Below are positions 43,185 to 52,409 of a stretch of DNA of 64,000 bases, piece after piece. Under the pieces are notes generated by a model. It was not told the origin of the DNA, searched no databases, and saw nothing but the letters and a program-made list of their open reading frames with translations. The position numbers were made by a program, and so were the translations under genes. The stretch's first letter is position 1; every line of letters starts with the position of its first letter. The stretch spans positions 6,886,001 to 6,950,000 of the forward strand of contig NZ_CP107841.1 in assembly GCF_036346855.1 (NCBI RefSeq), in the 5' to 3' direction. The stretch is from Streptomyces europaeiscabiei (GTDB lineage Bacteria > Actinomycetota > Actinomycetes > Streptomycetales > Streptomycetaceae).

Positions 43185-43550
43185 ATGAGCGAGGAGAGCC
43201 TTCCGGTGGACGCCCTGCCGGAGTACGCGGAGCGGGTCCTCGAGGTCACCGACCTGATCCCGCCTGGACGGGTCATGACATACGGGGACGTCGCCGAATG
43301 GCTGGGGGAGGGCGGCCCACGCCAGGTGGGCCGCGTGATGGCCCTCTACGGGGGCGCGGTCGCGTGGTGGCGGGTCGTCCGCGCCGACGGCGTCCTGCTG
43401 CCCGGCCACGAACTGAGAGCCCTGGACCGCTACCGCGCTGAGGGCACCCCCCTGCGCGAGGCGAGCCGCACCACCGAGGGCCATGTGCCGCGCGTCGACA
43501 TGAGACGGGCACGCTGGGACGGCGGCGAACGTGCGGAGGGTCACACCTGA
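43185..43550 (+). CDS. Alkyltransferase-like (MGMT/ATL family) DNA-binding protein
   Basis: A 121-residue protein of the O6-alkylguanine transferase superfamily. The DNA-binding winged helix contains LIPPGRVMTYGDVAEWLG and PRQVGRVMALYGG. At the position of the transferase PCHR motif the sequence is AWWRVVRADG, with no cysteine. It therefore belongs to the alkyltransferase-like (ATL) group that binds alkylated guanine and flags it for nucleotide excision repair rather than repairing it directly. Mycobacterial Rv3204 occupies the same neighbourhood beside adnAB. The ATG at 43185 was chosen; ATG 43176 would add three residues. Confidence 0.88.
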   Translation: MSEESLPVDALPEYAERVLEVTDLIPPGRVMTYGDVAEWLGEGGPRQVGRVMALYGGAVAWWRVVRADGVLLPGHELRALDRYRAEGTPLREASRTTEGHVPRVDMRRARWDGGERAEGHT

Positions 43551-43861
43551 CAGAGTCCGGTGTCCGACGGATCCCGGTGAGCCCCCTGGTCCGTACGGGG
43601 GAAACGGGGCACGTCGGTGGTATGCCGTACGTTCGATGGGCGAGGGACGCGCGTGCCGCGCGAGTCGGGAGGGAACAAGGGGAAGCCCTGCTTCCGTGCC
43701 ACCGGTCGGCGTAGCGTCGGCTGAAGGTGTCCCTCTCACCCCGCGGCCACCGCTCTCGACGAGCGGCGGGCCTCGCACCCGTTTCCCGACCACCACCCCT
43801 TGACGACGGCGCACCGCCTCGGCAGTGACATCTCGCACACCCACCAGGACCGGCGAACCAC
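43551..43861. other. 311-base interval upstream of adnA
   Basis: It contains a small CCCC/GGGG stem near 43591-43610 that may end the ATL transcript. The rest should hold the adnA promoter, but no clear -35/-10 pair is recognised. No gene is supported. Confidence 0.5.
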
Positions 43862-46800
43862 GTGAGCTCCTCTTTCTCCACCAGGCGCCTGTCGCACCCC
43901 CAGGTGCGACAGGGGAGCCGTGGCGCTTACCGACTGGTGCGTACCCCACCGGCCCGAAGGGACCCCCCTCGTCTGGACGCCGAGCAGCGCGGCGTGGTTG
44001 ACCACGGGGCCGGTCCCCTGCTGGTCCTCGCAGGTCCGGGCACCGGCAAGACGACCACTCTCGTCGAGTCCGTGGCGGCCCGCGTGGCCCGGGGGGCCGA
44101 CCCCGCGCGCGTGCTCGTCCTGACCTTCAGCCGCAAGGCGGCCGTGGAGCTGCGCGATCGGATGGCGCTGCGCATGGGCGCCTCGCGCGCCCCGCAGGCC
44201 ACCACCTTCCATTCGTTCTGCTACGCCCTGATCCGCGCCCACCAGGACAGCGACCTGTTCGTCGAACCACTGCGGCTGCTGTCCGGCCCCGAACAGGACG
44301 TGGCGGTCCGTGAACTGCTCGCGGGCCAGCCCGACCTGGAGCGCCTGGGCCTCGCACATGTGCGCTGGCCGGACGAGCTGCGCGCCTGCCTGACCACGCG
44401 AGGGTTCGCCGACGAGGTCCGCGCGGTCCTCGCCCGCAGCCGCGAGCTGGGCCTGGCCCCCGAGGACCTGCGGACCTTCGCCGCACGCATCGGCCGCCCG
44501 GACTGGCTCGCGGCCTCCGCCTTCCTCGCCGAGTACCTCGACGTCCTCGACCTGCAAGGAGTGCTCGACTACGCGGAACTGGTCCACCGGGCCGTGCTCC
44601 TCGCCGACCGCCCCGGTGTCGCCGAGCGGCTGGCCGCCCAGTACGACGCGGTCTACGTCGACGAGTACCAGGACACGGACCCCGCCCAGGTAAGGCTCCT
44701 GAGGGCCCTTGCGGGCGGCGGCCGCACCCTGGTGGCGCTCGGCGACCCGGACCAGTCGATCTACACCTTCCGGGGTGCCGACGTGAACGGCATCCTGGAG
44801 TTCCCGGCGGTCTTCCCGCGCGCGGACGGTCACCGGGCGCCGGTCGCGGTCCTCAGGAACTCCCGCCGCTCGGGAGCGGACCTGCTCGCCGCAACCCGTC
44901 TTCTCACGCAGCGCATGCCGCTCACCCGCCTCCCCGCCGAGAAGGTACGGGCCCACCGCGAGCTCAGGCCCGTACGGGACGGGGGGCGTGTCGAGGTCTA
45001 CACGTACCCGACGTCGGGTACCGAGCTGGACAACATCGCGGACGTCCTGCGGCGGGCCCACCTGGAGGACGGCGTCCCCTGGAGCGAGATGGCCGTCCTG
45101 GTGCGCGCCGGCGCCCGCACGATCCCCTCGATCCGGCGCGCCCTCACCGCCGCGGGCGTCCCTCTGGAGATCGACGGCGACGACCTGCCCCTGCGCCACG
45201 AACCGGCCGTACAGCCCCTTCTGACGGCGCTGCGGACGGTGGCACGGGCGGAGCTGGGGGAGGCGGCCCCGGCAGCCTCGACCCAGGAGTCCGACGACTC
45301 GTCCGACAACCCCGGGGCGCAGCACTCGTGGCTGGGCACCGAGACCGCGCTCAACCTCCTCGCCTCCCCCCTCGCGGGCATGGACACCGCCGATCTGCGA
45401 CGCCTCGGCCGCGCGCTGCGCGAGGAGGAGCGGGCCGGCGGCAACCCCGTGCCTCCGCCCTCGGACGAACTGCTGGCACGCGCGCTGGCGGAGCCCGAGC
45501 GACTGGTGGCGCACGACCCGGTGTACGCGCGGGGAGCGCAACGCCTGGGCGCGCTGCTGCGGAAGGCACGCGAGCGCCTCGCGGGCGGTGGTACGGCCGA
45601 GGAAGCGCTGTGGGAGCTGTGGGACGGAACACCGTGGCCCAGGCGCCTGGAGCGGGCCGCCAGGCGCGGTGGCGCGGCCGGGCGCAACGCGGACCGTGAC
45701 CTCGACGCCGTGTGCGCGCTGTTCGCCACGGCGGCGCGCGCGGAGGAGCGCACCGGCGGCCTCGGCGCCCTCAACTTCCTGGCCGAGATCGAAGCCGAGG
45801 ACATCGCCGCCGACACGCTCACCGGACGGGCCCTGCGTCCCGACGCCGTCCGCCTGATGACCGCGCACCGCTCCAAGGGACTGCAATGGCGCCTGGTCGT
45901 CGTCGCCGGTGTCCAGGAGGGCCTGTGGCCGGACCTGCGCCGTCGCGGCTCGCTCCTGGAGGCCGACCGCATCGGCCGCGACGGCCTCGCGGAGCCACTT
46001 ACGCCGGGCGCGCTGCTGGCGGAGGAGCGACGTCTCTTCTACGTGGCCGCCACGCGCGCGCGTGAGCGCCTCGTCGTCACCGCGGTGAAGGCACCCGCCG
46101 ACGACGGCGACCAGCCCTCCCGTTTCCTCTCAGAACTCGGCGTCGAGCCCAAGGACGTCACCGGCCGCCCCCGCCGCCCGCTGTCCGTGCCCTCCCTCGT
46201 CGCCGAACTGCGCGCCACGACGGTGGACCCGCGTGTGTCGGACCCCCTCCGCGAGGCCGCGGCCCTGCGCCTGGCCCGGCTGGCCGCGCTGAGCGACGAG
46301 GACGGCCGCCCGCTGGTGCCGTCGGCGCACCCGTACCGCTGGTGGGGCATGTTCGAGCCCACCGAGAGCAAGGTGCCGCTCAGGGACCGCGACCAGCCCG
46401 TCGTACTGTCCGGCAGCGCCCTCGACCAGCTCGCCAACACCTGCTCCCTGCAGTGGTTCCTGGGCCGCGAGGTGAAGGCCGACGCCCCCGCGACCGCCGC
46501 CCAGGGCTTCGGCAACGTCGTCCACGTCCTCGCCGACGAGGTCGCCTCCGGCCGGACCCCTGCCGACCTCGACGTCCTCATGGAGCGCCTCGACTCCGTG
46601 TGGAACGCGCTCGCCTTCGACGCGCCCTGGAAGTCGGAGCAGGAGAAGCAGCACGCGCGCGTGGCGCTCGAACGCTTCCTGAAGTGGCACGTCATGGACC
46701 GCACGGGGCGCGCCCCGGTGGCCAGCGAGCACGACTTCGACGTCACCCTCGAAGCAGGCGACTACGAGGTGCGCATCCGGGGCTCCATGGACCGGGTCGA

Positions 46801-47209
46801 GGCCGACACCGAGGGCCGCGCGTACGTCGTCGACTTCAAGACCGGCAAGCAGGCCGTGAGTTCCGCCGAGGTGACCCGCCACCCCCAGCTCGCCGTGTAC
46901 CAGCTCGCGGTCCGTGAGGGGGCCGTCGACGAGCCCTTCGGCGGCGTACGCCCCGAACCGGGCGGCGCCGAACTCGTCCAGCTGCGACAGGGCGCCGCCA
47001 AGAAGAACGGCGGCGAGACCGTCCCCAAGGTGCAGGCCCAGGACCCCCTGGAGGGCGCGGCGGGGGAGTGGGTGGGGGACCTCCTGGCCACGGCCGCCGG
47101 CAAGGTCCTGGACGAACGCTTCTCCCCGACCGCGGGACAACACTGTGCACACTGCGCTTTCCGGGCATCGTGCAGCGCCCGGCCCGAGGGCCGTCACGTG
47201 GTCGAGTGA
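43862..47209 (+). CDS. adnA: AdnA-type helicase-nuclease subunit
   Basis: A UvrD-like motor with a RecB-family nuclease domain (1,115 residues), one half of the heterodimer that resects DNA double-strand breaks in actinobacteria. Helicase motifs are Walker A LVLAGPGTGKTTTL, TFSRKAAVELRDR, VYVDEYQDTDPAQ, ALGDPDQSIYTFRGA, LMTAHRSKGLQW and YVAATRARERLVV. The C-terminal nuclease (about 850-1,110) has SMDRVEADTEGRAYVVDFKTGK and an AddB-type Fe-S cysteine set, one in LANTCSLQWF and three in CAHCAFRASC. The gene order, first in the pair, and the position beside nudC match mycobacterial Rv3202c. The GTG at 43862 is the start. adnB follows after 58 bases. Confidence 0.92.
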   Translation: MSSSFSTRRLSHPQVRQGSRGAYRLVRTPPARRDPPRLDAEQRGVVDHGAGPLLVLAGPGTGKTTTLVESVAARVARGADPARVLVLTFSRKAAVELRDRMALRMGASRAPQATTFHSFCYALIRAHQDSDLFVEPLRLLSGPEQDVAVRELLAGQPDLERLGLAHVRWPDELRACLTTRGFADEVRAVLARSRELGLAPEDLRTFAARIGRPDWLAASAFLAEYLDVLDLQGVLDYAELVHRAVLLADRPGVAERLAAQYDAVYVDEYQDTDPAQVRLLRALAGGGRTLVALGDPDQSIYTFRGADVNGILEFPAVFPRADGHRAPVAVLRNSRRSGADLLAATRLLTQRMPLTRLPAEKVRAHRELRPVRDGGRVEVYTYPTSGTELDNIADVLRRAHLEDGVPWSEMAVLVRAGARTIPSIRRALTAAGVPLEIDGDDLPLRHEPAVQPLLTALRTVARAELGEAAPAASTQESDDSSDNPGAQHSWLGTETALNLLASPLAGMDTADLRRLGRALREEERAGGNPVPPPSDELLARALAEPERLVAHDPVYARGAQRLGALLRKARERLAGGGTAEEALWELWDGTPWPRRLERAARRGGAAGRNADRDLDAVCALFATAARAEERTGGLGALNFLAEIEAEDIAADTLTGRALRPDAVRLMTAHRSKGLQWRLVVVAGVQEGLWPDLRRRGSLLEADRIGRDGLAEPLTPGALLAEERRLFYVAATRARERLVVTAVKAPADDGDQPSRFLSELGVEPKDVTGRPRRPLSVPSLVAELRATTVDPRVSDPLREAAALRLARLAALSDEDGRPLVPSAHPYRWWGMFEPTESKVPLRDRDQPVVLSGSALDQLANTCSLQWFLGREVKADAPATAAQGFGNVVHVLADEVASGRTPADLDVLMERLDSVWNALAFDAPWKSEQEKQHARVALERFLKWHVMDRTGRAPVASEHDFDVTLEAGDYEVRIRGSMDRVEADTEGRAYVVDFKTGKQAVSSAEVTRHPQLAVYQLAVREGAVDEPFGGVRPEPGGAELVQLRQGAAKKNGGETVPKVQAQDPLEGAAGEWVGDLLATAAGKVLDERFSPTAGQHCAHCAFRASCSARPEGRHVVE

Positions 47210-47267
47210 GCCTGCCCGAGGGGTGACCCGGCATCCGCTGTCAGTGCCCGGCGCTAGCCTCTCTGGA

Positions 47268-50200
47268 ATGTCCGCCCGTATCAGCGATCCCGAGCAGCTC
47301 AAGGAGCTCCTCGGCATCCCGTTCACCCCGGAGCAGACGGCCTGCATCATCGCGCCGCCCGCCCCGCAGGTGATCGTGGCCGGAGCCGGGTCGGGCAAGA
47401 CCACGGTGATGGCCGCGCGCGTGGTGTGGCTGGTCGGCACCGGACAGGTCGCCCCCGAACAGGTGCTCGGCCTGACGTTCACCAACAAGGCGGCCGGCGA
47501 ACTCGCCGAGCGCGTACGCAAGGCCCTGGTGAAGGCGGGCATCACCGACCCGGACGTGATCGACCCGGACAACCCGCCGGGCGAGCCGGTCATCTCCACG
47601 TACCACGCCTTCGCGGGCCGCCTCCTGACCGACCACGGTCTGCGCATCGGCCTCGAACCCGCCTCCCGGCTCCTCGCCGACGCCACCCGCTATCAGCTCG
47701 CCGCACGCGTGCTCCGCGAGTCCCCCGGGCCGTACCCGGCACTGACCCGCTCCTTCCCGGACCTGGTCGGCGACCTGTTGACCCTCGACTCCGAACTTGC
47801 CGAGCACCTCGTACGACCGGAGGACCTGCGCGCGTACGACGCCGAACTGTTGCGCGAACTGGAGGGTGTGAACCTCACCAACGCGGACCTCCGCAAGGTG
47901 CCCGAGGCCGCCGCCGCCCGGCGTGAACTCACCGAGCTGGTGGGCCGCTACCGGGCGGCCAAGCGCGAGCGGGACCTTCTCGACTTCGGCGACCAGATCG
48001 CCCTGTCCGCCGGCCTCGCCGGGCTTCCCGAAGTGGGGCGCATCCTGCGGGACGAGTTCCGGGTCGTCCTGCTCGACGAGTACCAGGACACCTCGGTGGC
48101 CCAACGCGTCCTGCTGGCAGGCCTGTTCGGCAGCGGCACAGGCCACCCCGTGACCGCGGTCGGCGACCCCTGCCAGGCCATCTACGGCTGGCGCGGCGCC
48201 TCCGTCGCCAACCTCGACGACTTCCCGGAGCACTTCGCCCACCCCGACGGCCGCCGCGCGACCCGCCAGGCGCTCAGTGAGAACCGCCGCAGCGGCGGTC
48301 GGCTCCTCGACCTCGCCAACGGCCTAGCGGAACCCCTGCGGGCCATGCACGCGGGCGTGGAGGCCCTGCGGCCCGCGCCCGGCGCCGAACGCGACGGTGT
48401 GGTCCGCTGCGCCCTGCTGAACACCCACGCCGAGGAACTCGACTGGATCGCCGACTCGATCGCCCACCTCGTGCGCACCGGCAAGGAACCCGGCGAGATC
48501 GCGGTCCTGTGCCGGACGGCCACCGACTTCGCCGAGATCCAGGGCGCGCTCGTCGCCCGTGACATCCCGGTCGAGGTCGTCGGCCTCTCCGGACTGCTCC
48601 ATCTCCCCGAGGTCGCCGACCTCGTCGCCGTCTGCGAGGTCCTCCAGGACCCCGGCGCCAACGCCTCCCTGGTCCGCCTCCTCACCGGCCCGCGCTGGCG
48701 GATCGGCCCGCGCGACCTCGCCCTCCTCGGGCGCCGGGCCAGGCTGCTCGTGTCCCACGCGCGCGTGGACGGCGACGACGACCCGGACCGTCGGCTCGCC
48801 GCCGCCGTCGAGGGCGTCGACCCGTCCGAGGTGATCTCGCTGGCGGACGCCCTGGACACGTTCCTGGAGCTGCCGCTCGAAGCCGAGGGGGAGGACGACG
48901 GGCTGCCGTTCTCGCCGGACGCGCGCGTCCGGTTCGCCCGGCTCGCAGCCGAACTGCGCGACCTGCGCCGCTCACTCGCCGACCCGCTCATGGACGTCCT
49001 CCACCGGGTGCTCGCCGTGACCGGACTGGAGGTGGAACTCTCCGCTTCCCCCCACGCGCTCGCCGCCCGCCGCCGCGAAACCCTGTCGAACTTCCTGGAC
49101 ACCGCTGCCTCGTTCGCCGCCAACAGCGCCGGCGAGGCCGGCCTGCTGGCCTTTCTCGGTTTCCTGCGCACAGCCGCCCAGTACGAGAAAGGCCTCGACA
49201 ACGCCCTGCCGGGCGGTGAGAACACCGTCAAGGTGCTCACCGCCCACAGGTCCAAGGGCCTTGAGTGGGACGTCGTCGCCGTCCCCGGCCTGGTCACCGG
49301 CACCTTTCCCAGCACCCAGGGCCGCGAGAAGTGGACGGCGCAGGGCAAGGTCCTGCCACACGAGCTGCGCGGCGATGCCGACACCCTTCCCGATGTCGAG
49401 GCCTGGGACGCGCGCGGCCTGAAGGCCTTCCAGGAGGCCATGAAGGACCACCAGCACACCGAGGAACTCCGCCTCGGCTACGTCACGTTCACCCGCCCCC
49501 GTTCCCTGCTCCTCGGCTCCGGCCACTGGTGGGGCCCGTCCCAGAAGCGCCCGCGCGGGCCGTCCGACTTCCTCATGGCCCTGCACGACCACTGCGTCGC
49601 CGGACACGGCGAGATAGAGGCCTGGGCCGACCGGCCCGTGGAGGACGCCGAGAACCCCGCCCTCCACGTGACTGCGACCGACCACGCCTGGCCCCTCCCG
49701 CTCGACGCCACGGCTCTGCTGCGCCGCCGCGCCGCCGCCGCGACCGTACTGGCACACCTGGAGAGGGCCGCGTCGCACGAGGACACACAGCGGGGCGCCG
49801 CCCACGACACGGATCCCCACTCCTCCTGCGACCACCCGGACTGGCCGCCTCCGCCGGACGACGAAGAATCCCTCTACGAGGACGACGCCTTCCCGGACGA
49901 CATCCCACACGACGACGAGGGCCTCCCGGCCGGCGTCCCCGGGGGGCTCCACGACGAGGACACCGGCGACTGGGACTCCTGGTCCTCGGACCGCCCCGCA
50001 CGGGCCGCCCACGCGCGCGTGGAGCACTCCGCGCAGGACGAGCGCGCGCCTGCCGTGCCGCATGCCCGCAGGCACCCCGCCGCGTCCGGCCTCAGCCCCG
50101 AGGAAGCGCGCACCGTCGCCTCATGGGACCGCGACCTGGACGCGCTCACCGGAGAACTCATGCGGGCCCGCGCGAAGGTCACCGACGTACCCCTGCCCGC

Positions 50201-50891
50201 GTCGCTGACCGCCTCGCAGCTGATGCGTCTGGCCGCCGATCCGGACGGCTTCGCACAGGAGCTCGCCCGCCCCATGCCCCGCCCCCCGCAGCCCGCGGCG
50301 CGTCGCGGCACCCGTTTCCACGCCTGGGTCGAGGCCCGCTTCGAAGAGCTGCGACTGCCCATGCTGGAGCCCGAGGAACTGCCCGGCAGCGACGCCGAGA
50401 TCGCCGACGAGCTGGACCTGGAGGCCCTCAAGGAAGCCTTCGAACGCACTCCGTACGCGCACCGCACGCCTCACCGCGTCGAGGAACCCTTCCAGCTCGG
50501 CATCGCCGGACGTGTCGTACGCGGCCGTATCGACGCCGTCTACCGGGAGAGGGACGGCGACGGGACGACGACGTACGAGATCGTCGACTGGAAGACCAGC
50601 CGCACTCGCACCGCCGACCCGCTCCAGCTCGCCATCTACCGGCTCGCCTGGGCCGAGCAGCAGGGCGTGCCCCTGGAGTCGGTCGGGGCGGCCTTCCTGT
50701 ACGTCCGCACGGGGGACGTCGTACGGCCCGAGGGCCTCCCCGGCCGGGACGCACTGGAGCGGCTCCTCCTGGAGGAGCCCGGCGCCGACGGGAGATCCGA
50801 TTCGGACACGGAGGGGCGGCAGACGTCGGCGCGCGGGGCCGGGGCGGTCACGGACGAACCGCCGGACGAGCATGCCGGTGCGGGCCGATAG
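47268..50891 (+). CDS. adnB: AdnB-type helicase-nuclease subunit
   Basis: The partner motor-nuclease (1,207 residues). Motifs are VIVAGAGSGKTTVM, LTFTNKAAGELAERV, VVLLDEYQDTSVAQR, GDPCQAIYGWRGASV, VLTAHRSKGLEWDVVAVPG and YVTFTRPRSLLLGSG. The RecB-like nuclease at the C-terminus contains RGRIDAVYRERDGDGTTTYEIVDWKTSR. The Fe-S cysteine cluster of AdnA is not evident here. Between the helicase and nuclease parts lies a 100-residue acidic, disordered insert (PDDEESLYEDDAFPDDIPHD and neighbours) that probably serves as a linker. It is likely co-transcribed with adnA, matching Rv3202c-Rv3201c. The ATG at 47268 begins MSARISDPEQL. Confidence 0.92.
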   Translation: MSARISDPEQLKELLGIPFTPEQTACIIAPPAPQVIVAGAGSGKTTVMAARVVWLVGTGQVAPEQVLGLTFTNKAAGELAERVRKALVKAGITDPDVIDPDNPPGEPVISTYHAFAGRLLTDHGLRIGLEPASRLLADATRYQLAARVLRESPGPYPALTRSFPDLVGDLLTLDSELAEHLVRPEDLRAYDAELLRELEGVNLTNADLRKVPEAAAARRELTELVGRYRAAKRERDLLDFGDQIALSAGLAGLPEVGRILRDEFRVVLLDEYQDTSVAQRVLLAGLFGSGTGHPVTAVGDPCQAIYGWRGASVANLDDFPEHFAHPDGRRATRQALSENRRSGGRLLDLANGLAEPLRAMHAGVEALRPAPGAERDGVVRCALLNTHAEELDWIADSIAHLVRTGKEPGEIAVLCRTATDFAEIQGALVARDIPVEVVGLSGLLHLPEVADLVAVCEVLQDPGANASLVRLLTGPRWRIGPRDLALLGRRARLLVSHARVDGDDDPDRRLAAAVEGVDPSEVISLADALDTFLELPLEAEGEDDGLPFSPDARVRFARLAAELRDLRRSLADPLMDVLHRVLAVTGLEVELSASPHALAARRRETLSNFLDTAASFAANSAGEAGLLAFLGFLRTAAQYEKGLDNALPGGENTVKVLTAHRSKGLEWDVVAVPGLVTGTFPSTQGREKWTAQGKVLPHELRGDADTLPDVEAWDARGLKAFQEAMKDHQHTEELRLGYVTFTRPRSLLLGSGHWWGPSQKRPRGPSDFLMALHDHCVAGHGEIEAWADRPVEDAENPALHVTATDHAWPLPLDATALLRRRAAAATVLAHLERAASHEDTQRGAAHDTDPHSSCDHPDWPPPPDDEESLYEDDAFPDDIPHDDEGLPAGVPGGLHDEDTGDWDSWSSDRPARAAHARVEHSAQDERAPAVPHARRHPAASGLSPEEARTVASWDRDLDALTGELMRARAKVTDVPLPASLTASQLMRLAADPDGFAQELARPMPRPPQPAARRGTRFHAWVEARFEELRLPMLEPEELPGSDAEIADELDLEALKEAFERTPYAHRTPHRVEEPFQLGIAGRVVRGRIDAVYRERDGDGTTTYEIVDWKTSRTRTADPLQLAIYRLAWAEQQGVPLESVGAAFLYVRTGDVVRPEGLPGRDALERLLLEEPGADGRSDSDTEGRQTSARGAGAVTDEPPDEHAGAGR

Positions 50892-50901
50892 GCTCGTGAG
50901 C

Positions 50902-52314
50902 ATGAGCCAGCCCGTTGACAGCGACGTCAGCGTCGTCCGCACGTACATCGAGAACCACCGTGCCGCCTTCCTCGACGACCTCGTGGAGTGGTTGCGCATC
51001 CCGTCGGTGTCGGCCCAGCCCGAGCATGCGACGGACGTACGGCGCAGCGCCGACTGGCTGGCCGCCAAGCTCAAGGAGACAGGCTTCCCCACCGCCGAGG
51101 TCTGGGAGACGGCGGGCGCCCCCGCCGTCTTCGCGGAATGGCCCTCCGCGGACGCCGACGCCCCCACGGTCCTGGTCTACGGGCACCACGACGTGCAGCC
51201 CGCGGCCCTTGCGGACGGCTGGGAGACCGAGCCGTTCGAACCGGTGATCCGCGGAAACCGTCTCCACGCGCGCGGGGCGGCCGACGACAAGGGGCAGGTG
51301 TTCTTCCACACACTGGGTGTCCGCGCCCACCTCGCCGCCACCGGCCGGACCGCCCCCGCCGTCCACCTGAAGATGCTGATCGAGGGCGAGGAGGAGTCCG
51401 GCTCCCCGAACTTCCGCGCCCTCGTCGAGGAGCACACCGAGCGGCTCGCCGCCGACGTGGTCGTCGTCTCCGACACCGGCATGTGGGCCGAGGACACCCC
51501 CACCGTGTGCACCGGCATGCGCGGCCTGGCCGAGTGCGAGATCGAGCTGCACGGTCCCGACCAGGACATTCACTCCGGCTCCTTCGGCGGTGCCGTACCC
51601 AACCCGGCCACCGAGGTCGCCCGCCTCGTCGCAGCCCTGCATGACGACCACGCGCGCGTGGCGATACCCGGTTTCTACGACGGCATCAGGGAACTCACCG
51701 ACCGCGAGCGGGAGCTCTTCGCCGAACTGCCCTTCGACGAGGAGCGGTGGCTGCGCACGGCCAGGTCGACGGCGGCACACGGCGAAGCCGGACACACCAC
51801 CCTGGAGCGCGTCTGGGCCCGTCCGACCGCCGAGGTCAACGGCATCGGCGGCGGCTACCAGGGCGCGGGCAGCAAGACGATCATTCCGTCGTCGGCCATG
51901 GTGAAGCTGTCCTTCCGCCTGGTCGCCGGGCAGGACCCGGACCACATCCAGAAGGCTGTCACCGCCTGGGCCGCCGAGCGGATCCCCGCCTGGATCCGCT
52001 ACGAGATCACGTTCAGCGGATCCACCCGCCCCTGCCTGACACCTCTGGACCACCCGGCACTGCGATCGCTCGTACGAGCCATGGGCCGCGCCTTCCAGCA
52101 GCCGGTCCGCTACACGCGCGAGGGCGGCTCCGGTCCCGCCGCCGACCTCCAGGAAGTCCTCGGCGCACCCGTGCTCTTCCTGGGCATCTCCGTCCCCTCC
52201 GACGGCTGGCACGCACCCGACGAGAAGGTCGAACTCGATCTGCTCCTCAAAGGCGTCGAGACCAGCGCGTACCTCTGGGGCGAACTGGCCCGAAGCCCCC
52301 GCGAGGCACACTGA
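50902..52314 (+). CDS. M20-family dipeptidase/metallopeptidase
   Basis: A dinuclear zinc peptidase (470 residues) of the M20 family, with similarity of pattern to carnosinase-type dipeptidases. Metal and catalytic residues lie in LVYGHHDVQP, RGAADDKGQVFFH, MLIEGEEESGSPN, VVSDTGMWAED and the C-terminal DGWHAPDEKVEL. The dimerisation domain (about 195-330) includes CEIELHGPDQDIHSGSFGGAV. It is cytosolic, with no signal peptide. It begins ten bases after adnB, so it is likely co-transcribed although functionally unrelated. The ATG at 50902 was chosen over GTG 50896. Confidence 0.92.
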   Translation: MSQPVDSDVSVVRTYIENHRAAFLDDLVEWLRIPSVSAQPEHATDVRRSADWLAAKLKETGFPTAEVWETAGAPAVFAEWPSADADAPTVLVYGHHDVQPAALADGWETEPFEPVIRGNRLHARGAADDKGQVFFHTLGVRAHLAATGRTAPAVHLKMLIEGEEESGSPNFRALVEEHTERLAADVVVVSDTGMWAEDTPTVCTGMRGLAECEIELHGPDQDIHSGSFGGAVPNPATEVARLVAALHDDHARVAIPGFYDGIRELTDRERELFAELPFDEERWLRTARSTAAHGEAGHTTLERVWARPTAEVNGIGGGYQGAGSKTIIPSSAMVKLSFRLVAGQDPDHIQKAVTAWAAERIPAWIRYEITFSGSTRPCLTPLDHPALRSLVRAMGRAFQQPVRYTREGGSGPAADLQEVLGAPVLFLGISVPSDGWHAPDEKVELDLLLKGVETSAYLWGELARSPREAH

Positions 52315-52409
52315 AGAAGGCCCCGCACACCCCAGCCGGCCCGCCCGCCGCCCGCCCCGCCGAACCACCCGCCCAATCATCCGTTTCACCGGGGGAGTTG
52401 GAAGCACCC

